Positions 25,867-33,650 of a DNA stretch of 64,000 nt are shown piece after piece; the first letter of the stretch is position 1; the number at the start of each line of letters is the position of its first letter. The DNA comes from Weissella confusa (GTDB taxonomy: Bacteria > Bacillota > Bacilli > Lactobacillales > Lactobacillaceae), in the NCBI GenBank assembly GCA_041871065.1, contig CP168942.1, positions 808,501 to 872,500 on the forward strand, in the 5' to 3' direction. The position numbers were made by a program, and so were the translations under genes. Below the pieces are notes generated by a model. That model did not search any database and had not been told where the DNA came from. It saw only the letters and a list, made by a program, of their open reading frames with translations.

Positions 25867-26763
25867 ATGGGGCACGAACATCATCATCACGAATTTGAGC
25901 AAAACAAGCAAGCGCCATACTTAATTGGAATTGGGTTGAATCTGGCATTTATTATCGGTGAAATGATTTTTGCCAAGCTAGCTGGATCAACTGTCTTGTT
26001 TGCGGATGCGTTGCACAGTGTGAGTGACGTGGCATCTTTGATTCTGTCATGGCTCGCAGTGCTTGTGTTTGGTTTGAAAGCAACTCGCAAGCGTACGTAT
26101 GGTTTTCACAACACAACGATTTTAGCGAGTGCGGTGAACGCCATTCTACTATTGATTGCGGTGGGCATTATTTGGTTTGAGGCAATCGTTAAGTTGATTA
26201 ACGGTAAAAGCCACGTCGACGGTGACATCATCATCTGGGTCGCGCTGGTTGGTATCGTGATTAACTTCCTATCGGCGTACTTCTTTGCGAAGAGTGGCCA
26301 GCAGGAGCACGATTTGAACGCGAAAGGGGCGTACATCCACTTATTGGCCGATGCTGGCGTGTCAGTTGGTGTGGTTGTCTCAGGTGTCCTAATCGCGTTT
26401 ACGGGCTGGAATTGGATTGATCCAATCGTTTCAGTTCTCATTGGCGTTGTCATCGTGGTCAGTTCGTGGGACGTCTTTAAGCAATCGTTGAACTTGTTGC
26501 TTAATGGGGTGCCGGCCGGTATTGATGAAGCGGGGATTGAATCGTACCTAGCCAACCACCCGGCAGTTAAGTCTGTCCATGATTTGCATATTTGGGGTAT
26601 CTCAACGACTGAAGCAGCGTTAACGGCACATTTAGGGGTGCAGGAGAGCTTTAACGACGCAGACCTAGATGAGATTACGCAAACGCTAAAACACGACTAT
26701 GGTATCGCGCATACGACGATTCAGACCGAGTTACACACAGAGGTCAACTGCAATAGTATTTAG
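25867..26763 (+). CDS. czcD: Cation diffusion facilitator, metal efflux pump (CzcD/ZitB-like)
   Basis: 298 residues. A His-rich N-terminus (HEHHHHEFE), six predicted membrane helices, the CDF metal-site residues in FADALHSVSDVAS (TM2) and LLADAGVSVG (TM5), and a C-terminal cytoplasmic domain with HDLHIWGIS. It exports Zn(II) or a similar divalent cation in exchange for protons. The ArsR-type repressor gene starts 12 nt after its stop. Metal specificity is inferred. Confidence 0.93.
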   Translation: MGHEHHHHEFEQNKQAPYLIGIGLNLAFIIGEMIFAKLAGSTVLFADALHSVSDVASLILSWLAVLVFGLKATRKRTYGFHNTTILASAVNAILLLIAVGIIWFEAIVKLINGKSHVDGDIIIWVALVGIVINFLSAYFFAKSGQQEHDLNAKGAYIHLLADAGVSVGVVVSGVLIAFTGWNWIDPIVSVLIGVVIVVSSWDVFKQSLNLLLNGVPAGIDEAGIESYLANHPAVKSVHDLHIWGISTTEAALTAHLGVQESFNDADLDEITQTLKHDYGIAHTTIQTELHTEVNCNSI

Positions 26764-26775
26764 CGAGGGATTAAG

Positions 26776-27087
26776 ATGACACAGGAACAACAGCTAATCA
26801 GTGCCGTGGCTGCTTTTTACAAGGTGCTCAGTAATGAAAGCCGCGTGCAACTATTGGATTACATGGTGACGCATCCTGGTCCAGTCCATGTGAGCGAGCT
26901 AGTTGAGCGGACTGGGATTTCACAGCCGAATGTGTCAAAGCATCTAGCAGTGTTGTTGAAGCAACAAGTGGTGACGCGTGAGGAAGTCGGCAACCGTGTT
27001 TACTACGAAATATATGATCAACACCTTAAACAGACGTTAGAAGCAACATTTGAGCACATGAAACATATGTTGTCGGACCAACAGTAG
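26776..27087 (+). CDS. czrA: ArsR/SmtB-family metal-responsive repressor
   Basis: 103 residues with a winged helix-turn-helix (ELVERTGISQPNVSKHLAVLLKQ) and a C-terminal helix with His residues (DQHLKQTLEATFEHMKHM). It probably represses this operon through the palindrome at 25813-25840 and releases it when metal is high. It is co-transcribed with the CDF pump. The symbol is by analogy with CzrA. Confidence 0.88.
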   Translation: MTQEQQLISAVAAFYKVLSNESRVQLLDYMVTHPGPVHVSELVERTGISQPNVSKHLAVLLKQQVVTREEVGNRVYYEIYDQHLKQTLEATFEHMKHMLSDQQ

Positions 27088-27153
27088 CAAGGGTTTGTGA
27101 AATTAAAAAATAATTAGTCGAAACTCACTATATCTTTATCAGGAAACGCGTGC

Positions 27154-27263
27154 TATACTAATCACATAGTTTAAAAGATTTTGTTTTATGTTTCACCGAA
27201 ATATCTGGCATTTTCATTTTTGAATTATTAGAAAATTTGGCAATGTGCCAGGAGGTTTCAGAC
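27154..27263 (+). promoter_or_regulatory. Extended -10 promoter and cold-shock 5' leader
   Basis: TGC-TATACT (27151-27159) is an extended -10 box. A leader of about 100 nt follows, ending in a small hairpin TGGCA-atg-TGCCA (27238-27250) that directly abuts the ribosome binding site GGAGG. Long structured leaders of this type are usual for csp genes and modulate translation with temperature. Confidence 0.5.
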
Positions 27264-27464
27264 ATGGAACAAGGAACAGTAAAGTGGTTTAACGCAGACA
27301 AGGGATTCGGTTTCCTTTCACGTGAGTCAGGTGACGATGTATTCGTTCACTTCTCAGCTATCCAAGGTGACGGCTTCAAGTCATTGGAAGAAGGACAAGC
27401 TGTATCATTCGAAGTTCAACAAGGTGACCGTGGCTTGCAAGCTGCTAACGTTACTAAGTTGTAA
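27264..27464 (+). CDS. cspA: Cold-shock protein (CspA family)
   Basis: 66-residue OB-fold RNA chaperone. RNP1 (KGFGFLS) and RNP2 (VFVHFSAI) are present. ATG 27264 follows GGAGG at 27251-27255; an in-frame upstream ATG would add nine residues across the ribosome binding site and is rejected. Strong codon bias suggests high expression. Confidence 0.96.
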   Translation: MEQGTVKWFNADKGFGFLSRESGDDVFVHFSAIQGDGFKSLEEGQAVSFEVQQGDRGLQAANVTKL

Positions 27465-27473
27465 TAACGGCTT

Positions 27474-27507
27474 AAAGGCAACCTGGTAAAACAGGTTGCC
27501 TTTTTGT
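27474..27507 (+). terminator. Terminator after cspA
   Basis: AAAGGCAACCTG with CAGGTTGCCTTT and a T-run. Confidence 0.9.
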
Positions 27508-27530
27508 TATACATATCAAAGGAGTTGCCC

Positions 27531-28424
27531 ATGGATTCTTGGACAAAGCAGATTGTCTTGCCGTCTGATCAACCGGCAATTTCAATTAAAGAACAATTAA
27601 CACAATGGTTGGTACCACGCCGTATTCGCGGTAATTTCCGCATGGAGCGTCGCGTTTTGTTAAACGGGAGGTATCAGCCAACATCAACGATTCTACAACC
27701 AGGAGATACGTTAACGATGACGTGGTTGCCACACGATTTTGAAGTGGCGACATCGAATTATGTGACCGATGACAGCCATCCAGTCGACGTCTTATTTGAG
27801 AACGATGATTTAATGGTCGTTAACAAGATCAAAGGGGTGAAGACGCATCCTAATTCACCGGGTGAAGATGGTACGATGATGAATTTCGCGCAATCGTATT
27901 TACAAGCTCAAGGAAAGGCTGCCTACATGGTGCATCGACTAGATGGCGATACCACTGGTGCGTTGATTATTGCTAAAAATCCGTTTGTTGTGCCGATGCT
28001 GAACCAAATGTTGCGTGACAAGACAATCCGTCGGACATACTTGGCTTGGGTCCGTGGTGCGATTAATGAGCCTTCAGGGACGATTACGGCGGCAATTGGG
28101 GAAAACCCCGACGATAACCGAACCCGCCGTGTAGACGGCCCTAACGCAGTTCCTGCAGTGACGCACTGGGCGAAGGTGCACACAGTTTATCAAAACACGC
28201 TTGTCCGCTTGGATTTGGAAACGGGGCGCACCCATCAAATTAGGTTACATATGCAATCAATTGGGCATCCGCTAGTCGGTGATCCGCTTTATAATCCAAC
28301 GGATGACTATGAGGGTGGGTTATTGTTGCATGCGGCTTCAATTAAGATTCCTTTGCCGTTCACGAATGAAGTGAAGTCAATCGGGGCGCCATTACCAGCC
28401 TCTTTTCCACGTAATTTTAAATGA
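27531..28424 (+). CDS. RluA-family pseudouridine synthase
   Basis: 297 residues. The catalytic motif VHRLDGDTTGALIIAKN carries the essential Asp. Other family segments are GRTHQIRLHMQSIGHPLVGDPLY and the ILLHA-like LLLHAASIKIP. It isomerises uridine in rRNA or tRNA; which site cannot be told. ATG 27531 is preceded by AAAGGAG (27519-27525). The first 90 residues form an S4-like or variable N-terminal region. Confidence 0.9.
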   Translation: MDSWTKQIVLPSDQPAISIKEQLTQWLVPRRIRGNFRMERRVLLNGRYQPTSTILQPGDTLTMTWLPHDFEVATSNYVTDDSHPVDVLFENDDLMVVNKIKGVKTHPNSPGEDGTMMNFAQSYLQAQGKAAYMVHRLDGDTTGALIIAKNPFVVPMLNQMLRDKTIRRTYLAWVRGAINEPSGTITAAIGENPDDNRTRRVDGPNAVPAVTHWAKVHTVYQNTLVRLDLETGRTHQIRLHMQSIGHPLVGDPLYNPTDDYEGGLLLHAASIKIPLPFTNEVKSIGAPLPASFPRNFK

Positions 28425-28481
28425 TGTGAAAAAACTAAACTGTCGTATTTCGACATCACTTGTTACCCTGGGGGACAGAGG

Positions 28482-28820
28482 ATGAGATTTATGGCAGAGA
28501 TGATTAGGATTGATACGGATGTCCTAGACAATACCGGCGAAGCAGTGCCGTTATATGTCTATCAGACAGTTAGTTTACTTGGTGAACGGGTCGCCATCAC
28601 TGATGGTGGTTACTTCGTTGAAGATTTACTGAATGCAAAAGGGCAAAGCCAGTTGTCTGAAGATGATGTTAAACGCATTAAGCAGCAACTGAAGGGCACC
28701 CCAATGACCTTTGATACGCGAAATCATGCCTTGCGCTTGAAGTGCTCAGTCAAAGAAGCTGATGCTAATATTACATTAGCAACAAAGGTATTAGAACGCC
28801 TACAAAACGCAACTAAATGA
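28482..28820 (+). CDS. Small protein of unknown function (DUF1828-like)
   Basis: 112 residues, cytosolic, mixed alpha/beta. The stretch VSLLGERVAITDGGYFVEDLLN resembles the N-terminal segment of DUF1828-type proteins, but the match is by eye and weak. The start is at ATG 28482, or at ATG 28491, which has better spacing to AGAGG. A terminator follows, so it is monocistronic. No function is proposed. Confidence 0.7.
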   Translation: MRFMAEMIRIDTDVLDNTGEAVPLYVYQTVSLLGERVAITDGGYFVEDLLNAKGQSQLSEDDVKRIKQQLKGTPMTFDTRNHALRLKCSVKEADANITLATKVLERLQNATK

Positions 28821-28831
28821 ATTATTTTTGT

Positions 28832-28862
28832 AAAGCAATGTCGAAAAGGCGTTGCTTTTTTC
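28832..28862 (+). terminator. Terminator after the DUF1828-like gene
   Basis: AAAGCAA with TTGCTTT and T-run; the stem is short and the loop is 15 nt. Confidence 0.65.
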
Positions 28863-28869
28863 TTGAAGA

Positions 28870-28886
28870 TGTAATGAAGTTGTTAA
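28870..28886 (+). promoter_or_regulatory. WalR box upstream of the LysM-CAP gene
   Basis: TGTAAT-GAAGT-TGTTAA is a perfect match to TGTWAH-N5-TGTWAH. It is followed by a possible -10 (GCTATACTT, 28893-28901). It parallels the box ahead of the other LysM gene. Confidence 0.65.
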
Positions 28887-28963
28887 AATCTTTTGCTATA
28901 CTTGTAAATCGTTAGGGAAAACAGTATATGAATTAATTGAAGATCTAAGGGGAATTAATATCC

Positions 28964-29995
28964 ATGGAATTGAAAAAGCACTACAAGATGTATAAGTCAG
29001 GTAAGCAATTGGTTGTTGCAGCAGTTGCTGCTGTAGCCGCTGGTGTTATGTTCGCCGGTAACCAATCAGCATCTGCTGATTCATGGCAAGCAAAGTCAGT
29101 TGACCAAGTTGCTGCTGAATTACAACAAGCTGGCAACGTTTCAAACTACACAATCCAAAACGGTGACACTGTTTGGGCTTTGGCAACGGCATTGAACATG
29201 TCAGTTGAAGACTTCTCAGCACAATATGGTATTGCTAACCCAGAATCGATCATCGCTGGTCAAGCTGTTAACGGCCAAATTGTTGTTGTGCCTGTTTCAT
29301 CAGAAGCAACGGCTGTTTCAGACGCTGATGCTGCTGCATCACAAGCTGACGAACAATCAGCTGCCGCTGCATCACAAGCCGCTGCTGATTCAGCATACGC
29401 CGCTTCAGTAGCTGCAGCCTCAGAAGCAGCCGCATCACAAGCTGCAGCCGATTCAGCATACGCTGCCTCAGTTGCTGCTGCACAAGAAGCACAAGCAGAA
29501 TCAGCTGCTGCCGCTTCAGTAGCCGCTGCTCAAGATGCACAAGCGCAAACGACGGCTGTTTCATCAGACGTTGCACAATCAGCAGCTCCTGCACAACAAG
29601 CACCAGCTGCAACGCCTAACACACCAGCACAAACGACGCCATCAGCACCAGTTGCTACTGGTTCATACGCTGAAGCTGTTAACCGCATGAACGCTATCCG
29701 TCAAGGCGCTGGTTTGGCACCCGTAACGTTCGATGCTGGTTTGGCATCAACGGCACAAATGCGTGCTAACCAAATGGCTGGCTCAGTTGACGGTTCACAC
29801 TGGTCACAATCATACGGTCCTGAAGTTGTTGCTATCCAATTCGGATCAGGCGCAGCTGCAATCGACGCATGGTACAACGAGACCAACATGGCCGCTGCAC
29901 CAGCTCACCGTAACTGGATCTTGAACTCATCAATTTCACGTGTTGGGTTCGGATACGATGCCGCAACTGGAACGTTCGTTGGTATCGCAGGTTAA
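28964..29995 (+). CDS. Secreted LysM protein with C-terminal CAP (SCP/PR1) domain
   Basis: 343 residues. The N-terminus shows a KxYKxGKxW-type signal peptide (K8, Y10, K11, G13, K14, with Leu instead of the final Trp) and a hydrophobic core cleaved near SASA. Next come a LysM domain (about 64-108, TIQNGDTVWALATALNMS), a repetitive Ala/Ser/Gln linker (about 118-220) and a CAP domain (about 228-343) with HWSQSYGPEVVAIQF and APAHRNWILN. The linker contains near-identical AAASQAAADSAYAASVAA repeats. CAP domains in Firmicutes are often surface or wall-associated; the activity is unknown. Confidence 0.85.
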   Translation: MELKKHYKMYKSGKQLVVAAVAAVAAGVMFAGNQSASADSWQAKSVDQVAAELQQAGNVSNYTIQNGDTVWALATALNMSVEDFSAQYGIANPESIIAGQAVNGQIVVVPVSSEATAVSDADAAASQADEQSAAAASQAAADSAYAASVAAASEAAASQAAADSAYAASVAAAQEAQAESAAAASVAAAQDAQAQTTAVSSDVAQSAAPAQQAPAATPNTPAQTTPSAPVATGSYAEAVNRMNAIRQGAGLAPVTFDAGLASTAQMRANQMAGSVDGSHWSQSYGPEVVAIQFGSGAAAIDAWYNETNMAAAPAHRNWILNSSISRVGFGYDAATGTFVGIAG

Positions 29996-30009
29996 TCATT
30001 AATAATAAC

Positions 30010-30054
30010 TAGAGGTCGTAAAGGATGTTATTTCCTTTGCGACCTCTTTTTGTT
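30010..30054 (+). terminator. Terminator after the LysM-CAP gene
   Basis: AGAGGTCG-taAAGGA with TCCTTtg-CGACCTCT and a T-run. Confidence 0.9.
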
Positions 30055-30065
30055 ATATTTCCAAA

Positions 30066-30095
30066 CAAAAAAGCCATCCACAAAATGTGAATGAC
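30066..30095 (-). terminator. Terminator of the M29 aminopeptidase gene (minus strand)
   Basis: On the minus strand GTCATTCAC and GTGGATGGC pair with wobble positions around ATTTT, followed by TTTTTTG. It converges with the plus-strand terminator just before it. Confidence 0.75.
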
Positions 30096-30108
30096 TTCAA
30101 AAATGCGA

Positions 30109-31347
30109 TTATGCCCAATCTCCATTACGGAAGACCGGAACGACTTGTCCGTCGTAGGTAATACCATCAATGTCCATGTCAGCTGATCCCATCATGAAAT
30201 CAACGTGAACAAGTGAATCGTTTTGTCCCTTAGCCTTACGAGCCTCGACGTCCATTTGTGTACCACCCTTCAAGTTGAATGGGTAAGCAGCACCAAGTGC
30301 CAAGTGATCCGATGCGTTCTCATCAATCAGCGTGTTATAGAAAACAATCCCTGATTGTGAGATAGGTGATGGATCTGGTACCAATGATACTTCACCAAGT
30401 GATGAAGCACCTTCGTCCGTCTTGATCAATTGTTGCAACACAGCTTCACCAGTTGAGGCGTGGGCTTCAACAACGTGACCGTTCTCAAACGTCAACTTGA
30501 TGTCGTTAATCAACACACCCGCGTATGACAAAGGCTTCGTTGACGTAACTGTACCGTGAATGTTGCGGTAGTCAGGGGCAGTGAAGACTTCTTCAGTTGG
30601 CATGTTGGCCACGAACATGTTACCAGCCTTGTCGATTGAATCAGCAGCTTCCCACAAGTGGTCCTCGGCCAAACCAACCGTCAAATCAGTCACAGCTGAC
30701 TTGTAGTGGAGCTCCTTGAAGTTCAAGTCGTTCAACCATTGGGCCTTTTCCTTCAACTTGTTAACGTGAGCCATCCAGTCGGCGATAACATCGTTTTCAA
30801 CACCGACACGTGTAATCTTGAAGATTTCTTCCCACAAACGGTCAGTTGCAGTTTCGCCTGACAATTCAGGGAAGACCTTTTCGGCCCAAGCTTGACCTGA
30901 AGCAGCGACAACCAACCATGACACGTCGTTGTTCATCGTTGCCTTGCGAACGGCTTGGTTAGCACGTTGGTAGGCTTGTTGGTAAGCTGACACGCGGTCA
31001 CCATCAACTGAACCAAGGCCATCTGGATCAGCAGAAATCAATGAAATACGCGTTGTGTGCTTGCCCATCAATTCTTCGGCACGAACTGAAACCCATGCAG
31101 GGATGTTCGTTAGAGAATCCTCACTAGCATGCTTCAAGAATTCACGTTGAATGTGAATGTCTTGCCATTCAATCATGACGTTGTTTGCGCCACGGGCATA
31201 AGCTGAGTCAACAATCTTGTGCACCAATGGCACCTGCTCAACATCAGCGTAGATAACAATGTCTTGGCCCTTTTGGACATTAACACCAACTGACGTAATC
31301 AAGTCAGCGTACTTTTGTGACAAAACGTCAAAATTTGCGAGAGTCAT
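30109..31347 (-). CDS. pepS: M29-family aminopeptidase (PepS/AmpS type)
   Basis: 412 residues, the length of thermophilic-type metal-dependent aminopeptidases. Family segments include the N-terminal GVNVQKGQDIVIYADVEQV, metal-ligand regions around NMPTEEVFTAPDYRNIHGTV and LGEVSLVPDPSPIS, and the C-terminal LALGAAYPFNLKGG and HVDFMMGSADMDIDG. It is cytosolic and releases N-terminal residues from peptides. It is the only minus-strand gene in this part and is divergent from the Rgg-like regulator gene (142-nt gap). Confidence 0.93.
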   Translation of the reverse strand: MTLANFDVLSQKYADLITSVGVNVQKGQDIVIYADVEQVPLVHKIVDSAYARGANNVMIEWQDIHIQREFLKHASEDSLTNIPAWVSVRAEELMGKHTTRISLISADPDGLGSVDGDRVSAYQQAYQRANQAVRKATMNNDVSWLVVAASGQAWAEKVFPELSGETATDRLWEEIFKITRVGVENDVIADWMAHVNKLKEKAQWLNDLNFKELHYKSAVTDLTVGLAEDHLWEAADSIDKAGNMFVANMPTEEVFTAPDYRNIHGTVTSTKPLSYAGVLINDIKLTFENGHVVEAHASTGEAVLQQLIKTDEGASSLGEVSLVPDPSPISQSGIVFYNTLIDENASDHLALGAAYPFNLKGGTQMDVEARKAKGQNDSLVHVDFMMGSADMDIDGITYDGQVVPVFRNGDWA

Positions 31348-31489
31348 AAGAATTCCCCGTTTCTATTATTAAGATATTCTCATTTTACACGAAAAATCCG
31401 GTTTGCATAGCCGACAAGGGGATTTGTTCATAAATTATCCGCTTTCTTATCGTATGATTAACGTAGTGAAAGTGATTGGGAGAGAAATC

Positions 31490-33310
31490 ATGGGGACACA
31501 GAGTTTAGCGGCACGAATTAACGAGATTCGTGCCGAGAAAAATATTACAATCGATGAAATTGCAGCCGCTGGGGTGTCACGTTCGCAGTACTATCGGTTT
31601 ATCCGTGGTGAGGCGTCGCTTACGGCGGTGGAATTATGGCATATTGAAACGCTATTTTCGATTTCGTTTTCTGAATTGATGGATGGCGTTGCCGAAAAAC
31701 CGTATCAACTTAATATTGGTGAATTGGCCAAGCTGCCAGATGCCGACTTGATTCGTGAACGTGAACGGGTGATCAATGCATACGATGCCCAGCGCTTTCC
31801 GTTGGGGATGCAAGTGATGCACGTCATCAACATTATTTTGGCCCGACGTCAGGGAAGCGACTATGCAGATGATGTCAAAGCGCTTTACGATGACTTTCGT
31901 AAGTTAAAATCTTTTTCGCTGTTCGAAATGTGTGTGACCTCACTAATCGGGATTGATTTAACTCCTAAGCGGTTTTTGACGCTGTATCAGAAGTTCATCG
32001 AGAGCGTCCAGGTATTCCGTGACTATATGCCACGGAGCTTGTTCGAGACCAGCTTGATGATTCATATGACTGCAATTCAGTTATTGATTATTAAGCCACG
32101 CATACCGAAAGTCGCGAATGTGTGGTTAATCTTAACGGCCATCAAAAATCACCCCGTGCAGGATTCGAATGTCGAATTGTTGGTGCTCAAGCGTTATGCG
32201 TATTTGATTGCGACATTTTTGAAGACCAATTCGATGGTCACTGAGGCGATGATGGCGACGTTTTTATTGGCTGCGCGACAAATGGGGGTGGAGACACTGC
32301 AAATGAACTTTGTCAGTGTGTCACTGACCGATGCTTGGCGTAAAATTCAGGATAAAATTAGCCAGTTGCACGCACAATCATTAAGCCCAGTTGATGATAT
32401 TATGTATGATCAATTGTCGTTTAAGCCAATTAGCCAAACGTTTGGCGAGTTGATGCATCAAACGGTGCGCGACAAAGGGATTTCAATTAACCGGTTGGCA
32501 GAATTGGGCTTCTCAAAGTCAAAGATGTATCGGTTATACGAGGACTCACAATCGCTAATGGTGAACGATATGCTCGATTTAATGCGTATTGGGGGCTTGG
32601 AAACGGGTGATTTAGACCCGTTGCTCACGATGCTGCCAGATAAGGGATTGGACGTCCGTTACAATTTGTACGGGGTGCAACAACAGATGCTGGTTGAAAC
32701 GGCGGAAGAATTACGGCAGAAGTACGAGCAATCCGGCCACATCCGTGATTTGGAAGGGGCATATGAACTGGAAACGATTGTCCGTTTCCAGCATGACACC
32801 ACATGGATTGCATCCGATGACGCCAAAATGCATGCTAAAGACGTGGCGGATTTGTTGCGTCACATTGATGAGTGGCATGAAAATGAATACCGTTTGGTTA
32901 AAATTGGCTTGATGGACGTGACAGAACCGGAAGAACTTGGGGAATGGTTGCGTCGTATTCGACATGACGGAAACGCAGCTAACCACACGCGTGTTTACAC
33001 TGATCGTTTGATCGACGCGGTGGAATTTGCTATCTTCAGAGCGCTGTTTGAAGGGGACTGGGCACGTGTTAAAACGCTGGTCACCAACGCCATTGATGCG
33101 AATCCGAAGCGTGAAGAATCGAGCCGTTATATGGCTTGGCGCTGGCGTATGGCCTCGTATGAAATTTACCGGCGCTTATCTGACAACCCAGTGGATGCGA
33201 TTCGTAAATTGTATGCTTACTATACAAACTATGAAGTGTTACTCGGACCAAACACCTTGGTCGACCGCTATATTAGTTTGTTTGATAATTTATGGCGTCA
33301 GTACCGGTAA
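31490..33310 (+). CDS. Rgg-like regulator with two helix-turn-helix domains
   Basis: 606 residues, about twice the size of a normal Rgg protein (about 290). The N-terminal HTH (about 6-60: NITIDEIAAAGVSRSQYYRFIRG) is followed by a helical Rgg-type repeat region. A second HTH lies at about 318-370 (KGISINRLAELGFSKSKMYRLYED), followed by another helical region. The repeated HTH-helical layout looks like a tandem duplication. ATG 31490 was chosen because GGGAGAG precedes it; in-frame codons upstream lie in the intergenic region. It is divergent from pepS. Target genes and any peptide ligand are unknown. Confidence 0.78.
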   Translation: MGTQSLAARINEIRAEKNITIDEIAAAGVSRSQYYRFIRGEASLTAVELWHIETLFSISFSELMDGVAEKPYQLNIGELAKLPDADLIRERERVINAYDAQRFPLGMQVMHVINIILARRQGSDYADDVKALYDDFRKLKSFSLFEMCVTSLIGIDLTPKRFLTLYQKFIESVQVFRDYMPRSLFETSLMIHMTAIQLLIIKPRIPKVANVWLILTAIKNHPVQDSNVELLVLKRYAYLIATFLKTNSMVTEAMMATFLLAARQMGVETLQMNFVSVSLTDAWRKIQDKISQLHAQSLSPVDDIMYDQLSFKPISQTFGELMHQTVRDKGISINRLAELGFSKSKMYRLYEDSQSLMVNDMLDLMRIGGLETGDLDPLLTMLPDKGLDVRYNLYGVQQQMLVETAEELRQKYEQSGHIRDLEGAYELETIVRFQHDTTWIASDDAKMHAKDVADLLRHIDEWHENEYRLVKIGLMDVTEPEELGEWLRRIRHDGNAANHTRVYTDRLIDAVEFAIFRALFEGDWARVKTLVTNAIDANPKREESSRYMAWRWRMASYEIYRRLSDNPVDAIRKLYAYYTNYEVLLGPNTLVDRYISLFDNLWRQYR

Positions 33311-33650
33311 GCATCCCAAGTGTTATTACTTGCAATTAATGCGTACTTTAGATAACTTGATAGTAGTGAATTGAATGCGCCGGCCAATTTGGCGCAAAAA
33401 AAGTAAATCATTAAAAGCTACGTCGGCACAATTTTCGTCTTCGCGATAAGATGAAACAGTACCATTTAGTAACCCCTATGGTATACGTGAGATTGGTTTG
33501 TGGCGACTTCGTAATGGAGTCGCCTTTTTTTATGGGCTACTTCCCAAATAGCGGATTTTTTGAATAAGCAAAATATTTCCGTTAATCCAATTTGGTAAAA
33601 ATATTAGACTGAAGTTATTTAGTACAAAAAGGAAATGAGAGACAGAGATC
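33311..33650 (+). other. Gene-free stretch between the two large regulators
   Basis: Contains a hairpin with GCGCC/GGCGC arms at 33376-33394 followed by A7 rather than T, and a strong terminator at 33502-33531. The 110 nt between them (33395-33500) lack an open reading frame but include the inverted pair TCGTCTT/AAGATGA, so a short untranslated RNA ending at the terminator is possible. After the terminator is an A+T-rich promoter region for the Mga-like gene. Confidence 0.45.
33502..33531 (+). terminator. Terminator in the Rgg-like/Mga-like intergenic region
   Basis: GGCGACT with AGTCGCC around TCGTAATGG, followed by seven T. Confidence 0.85.
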
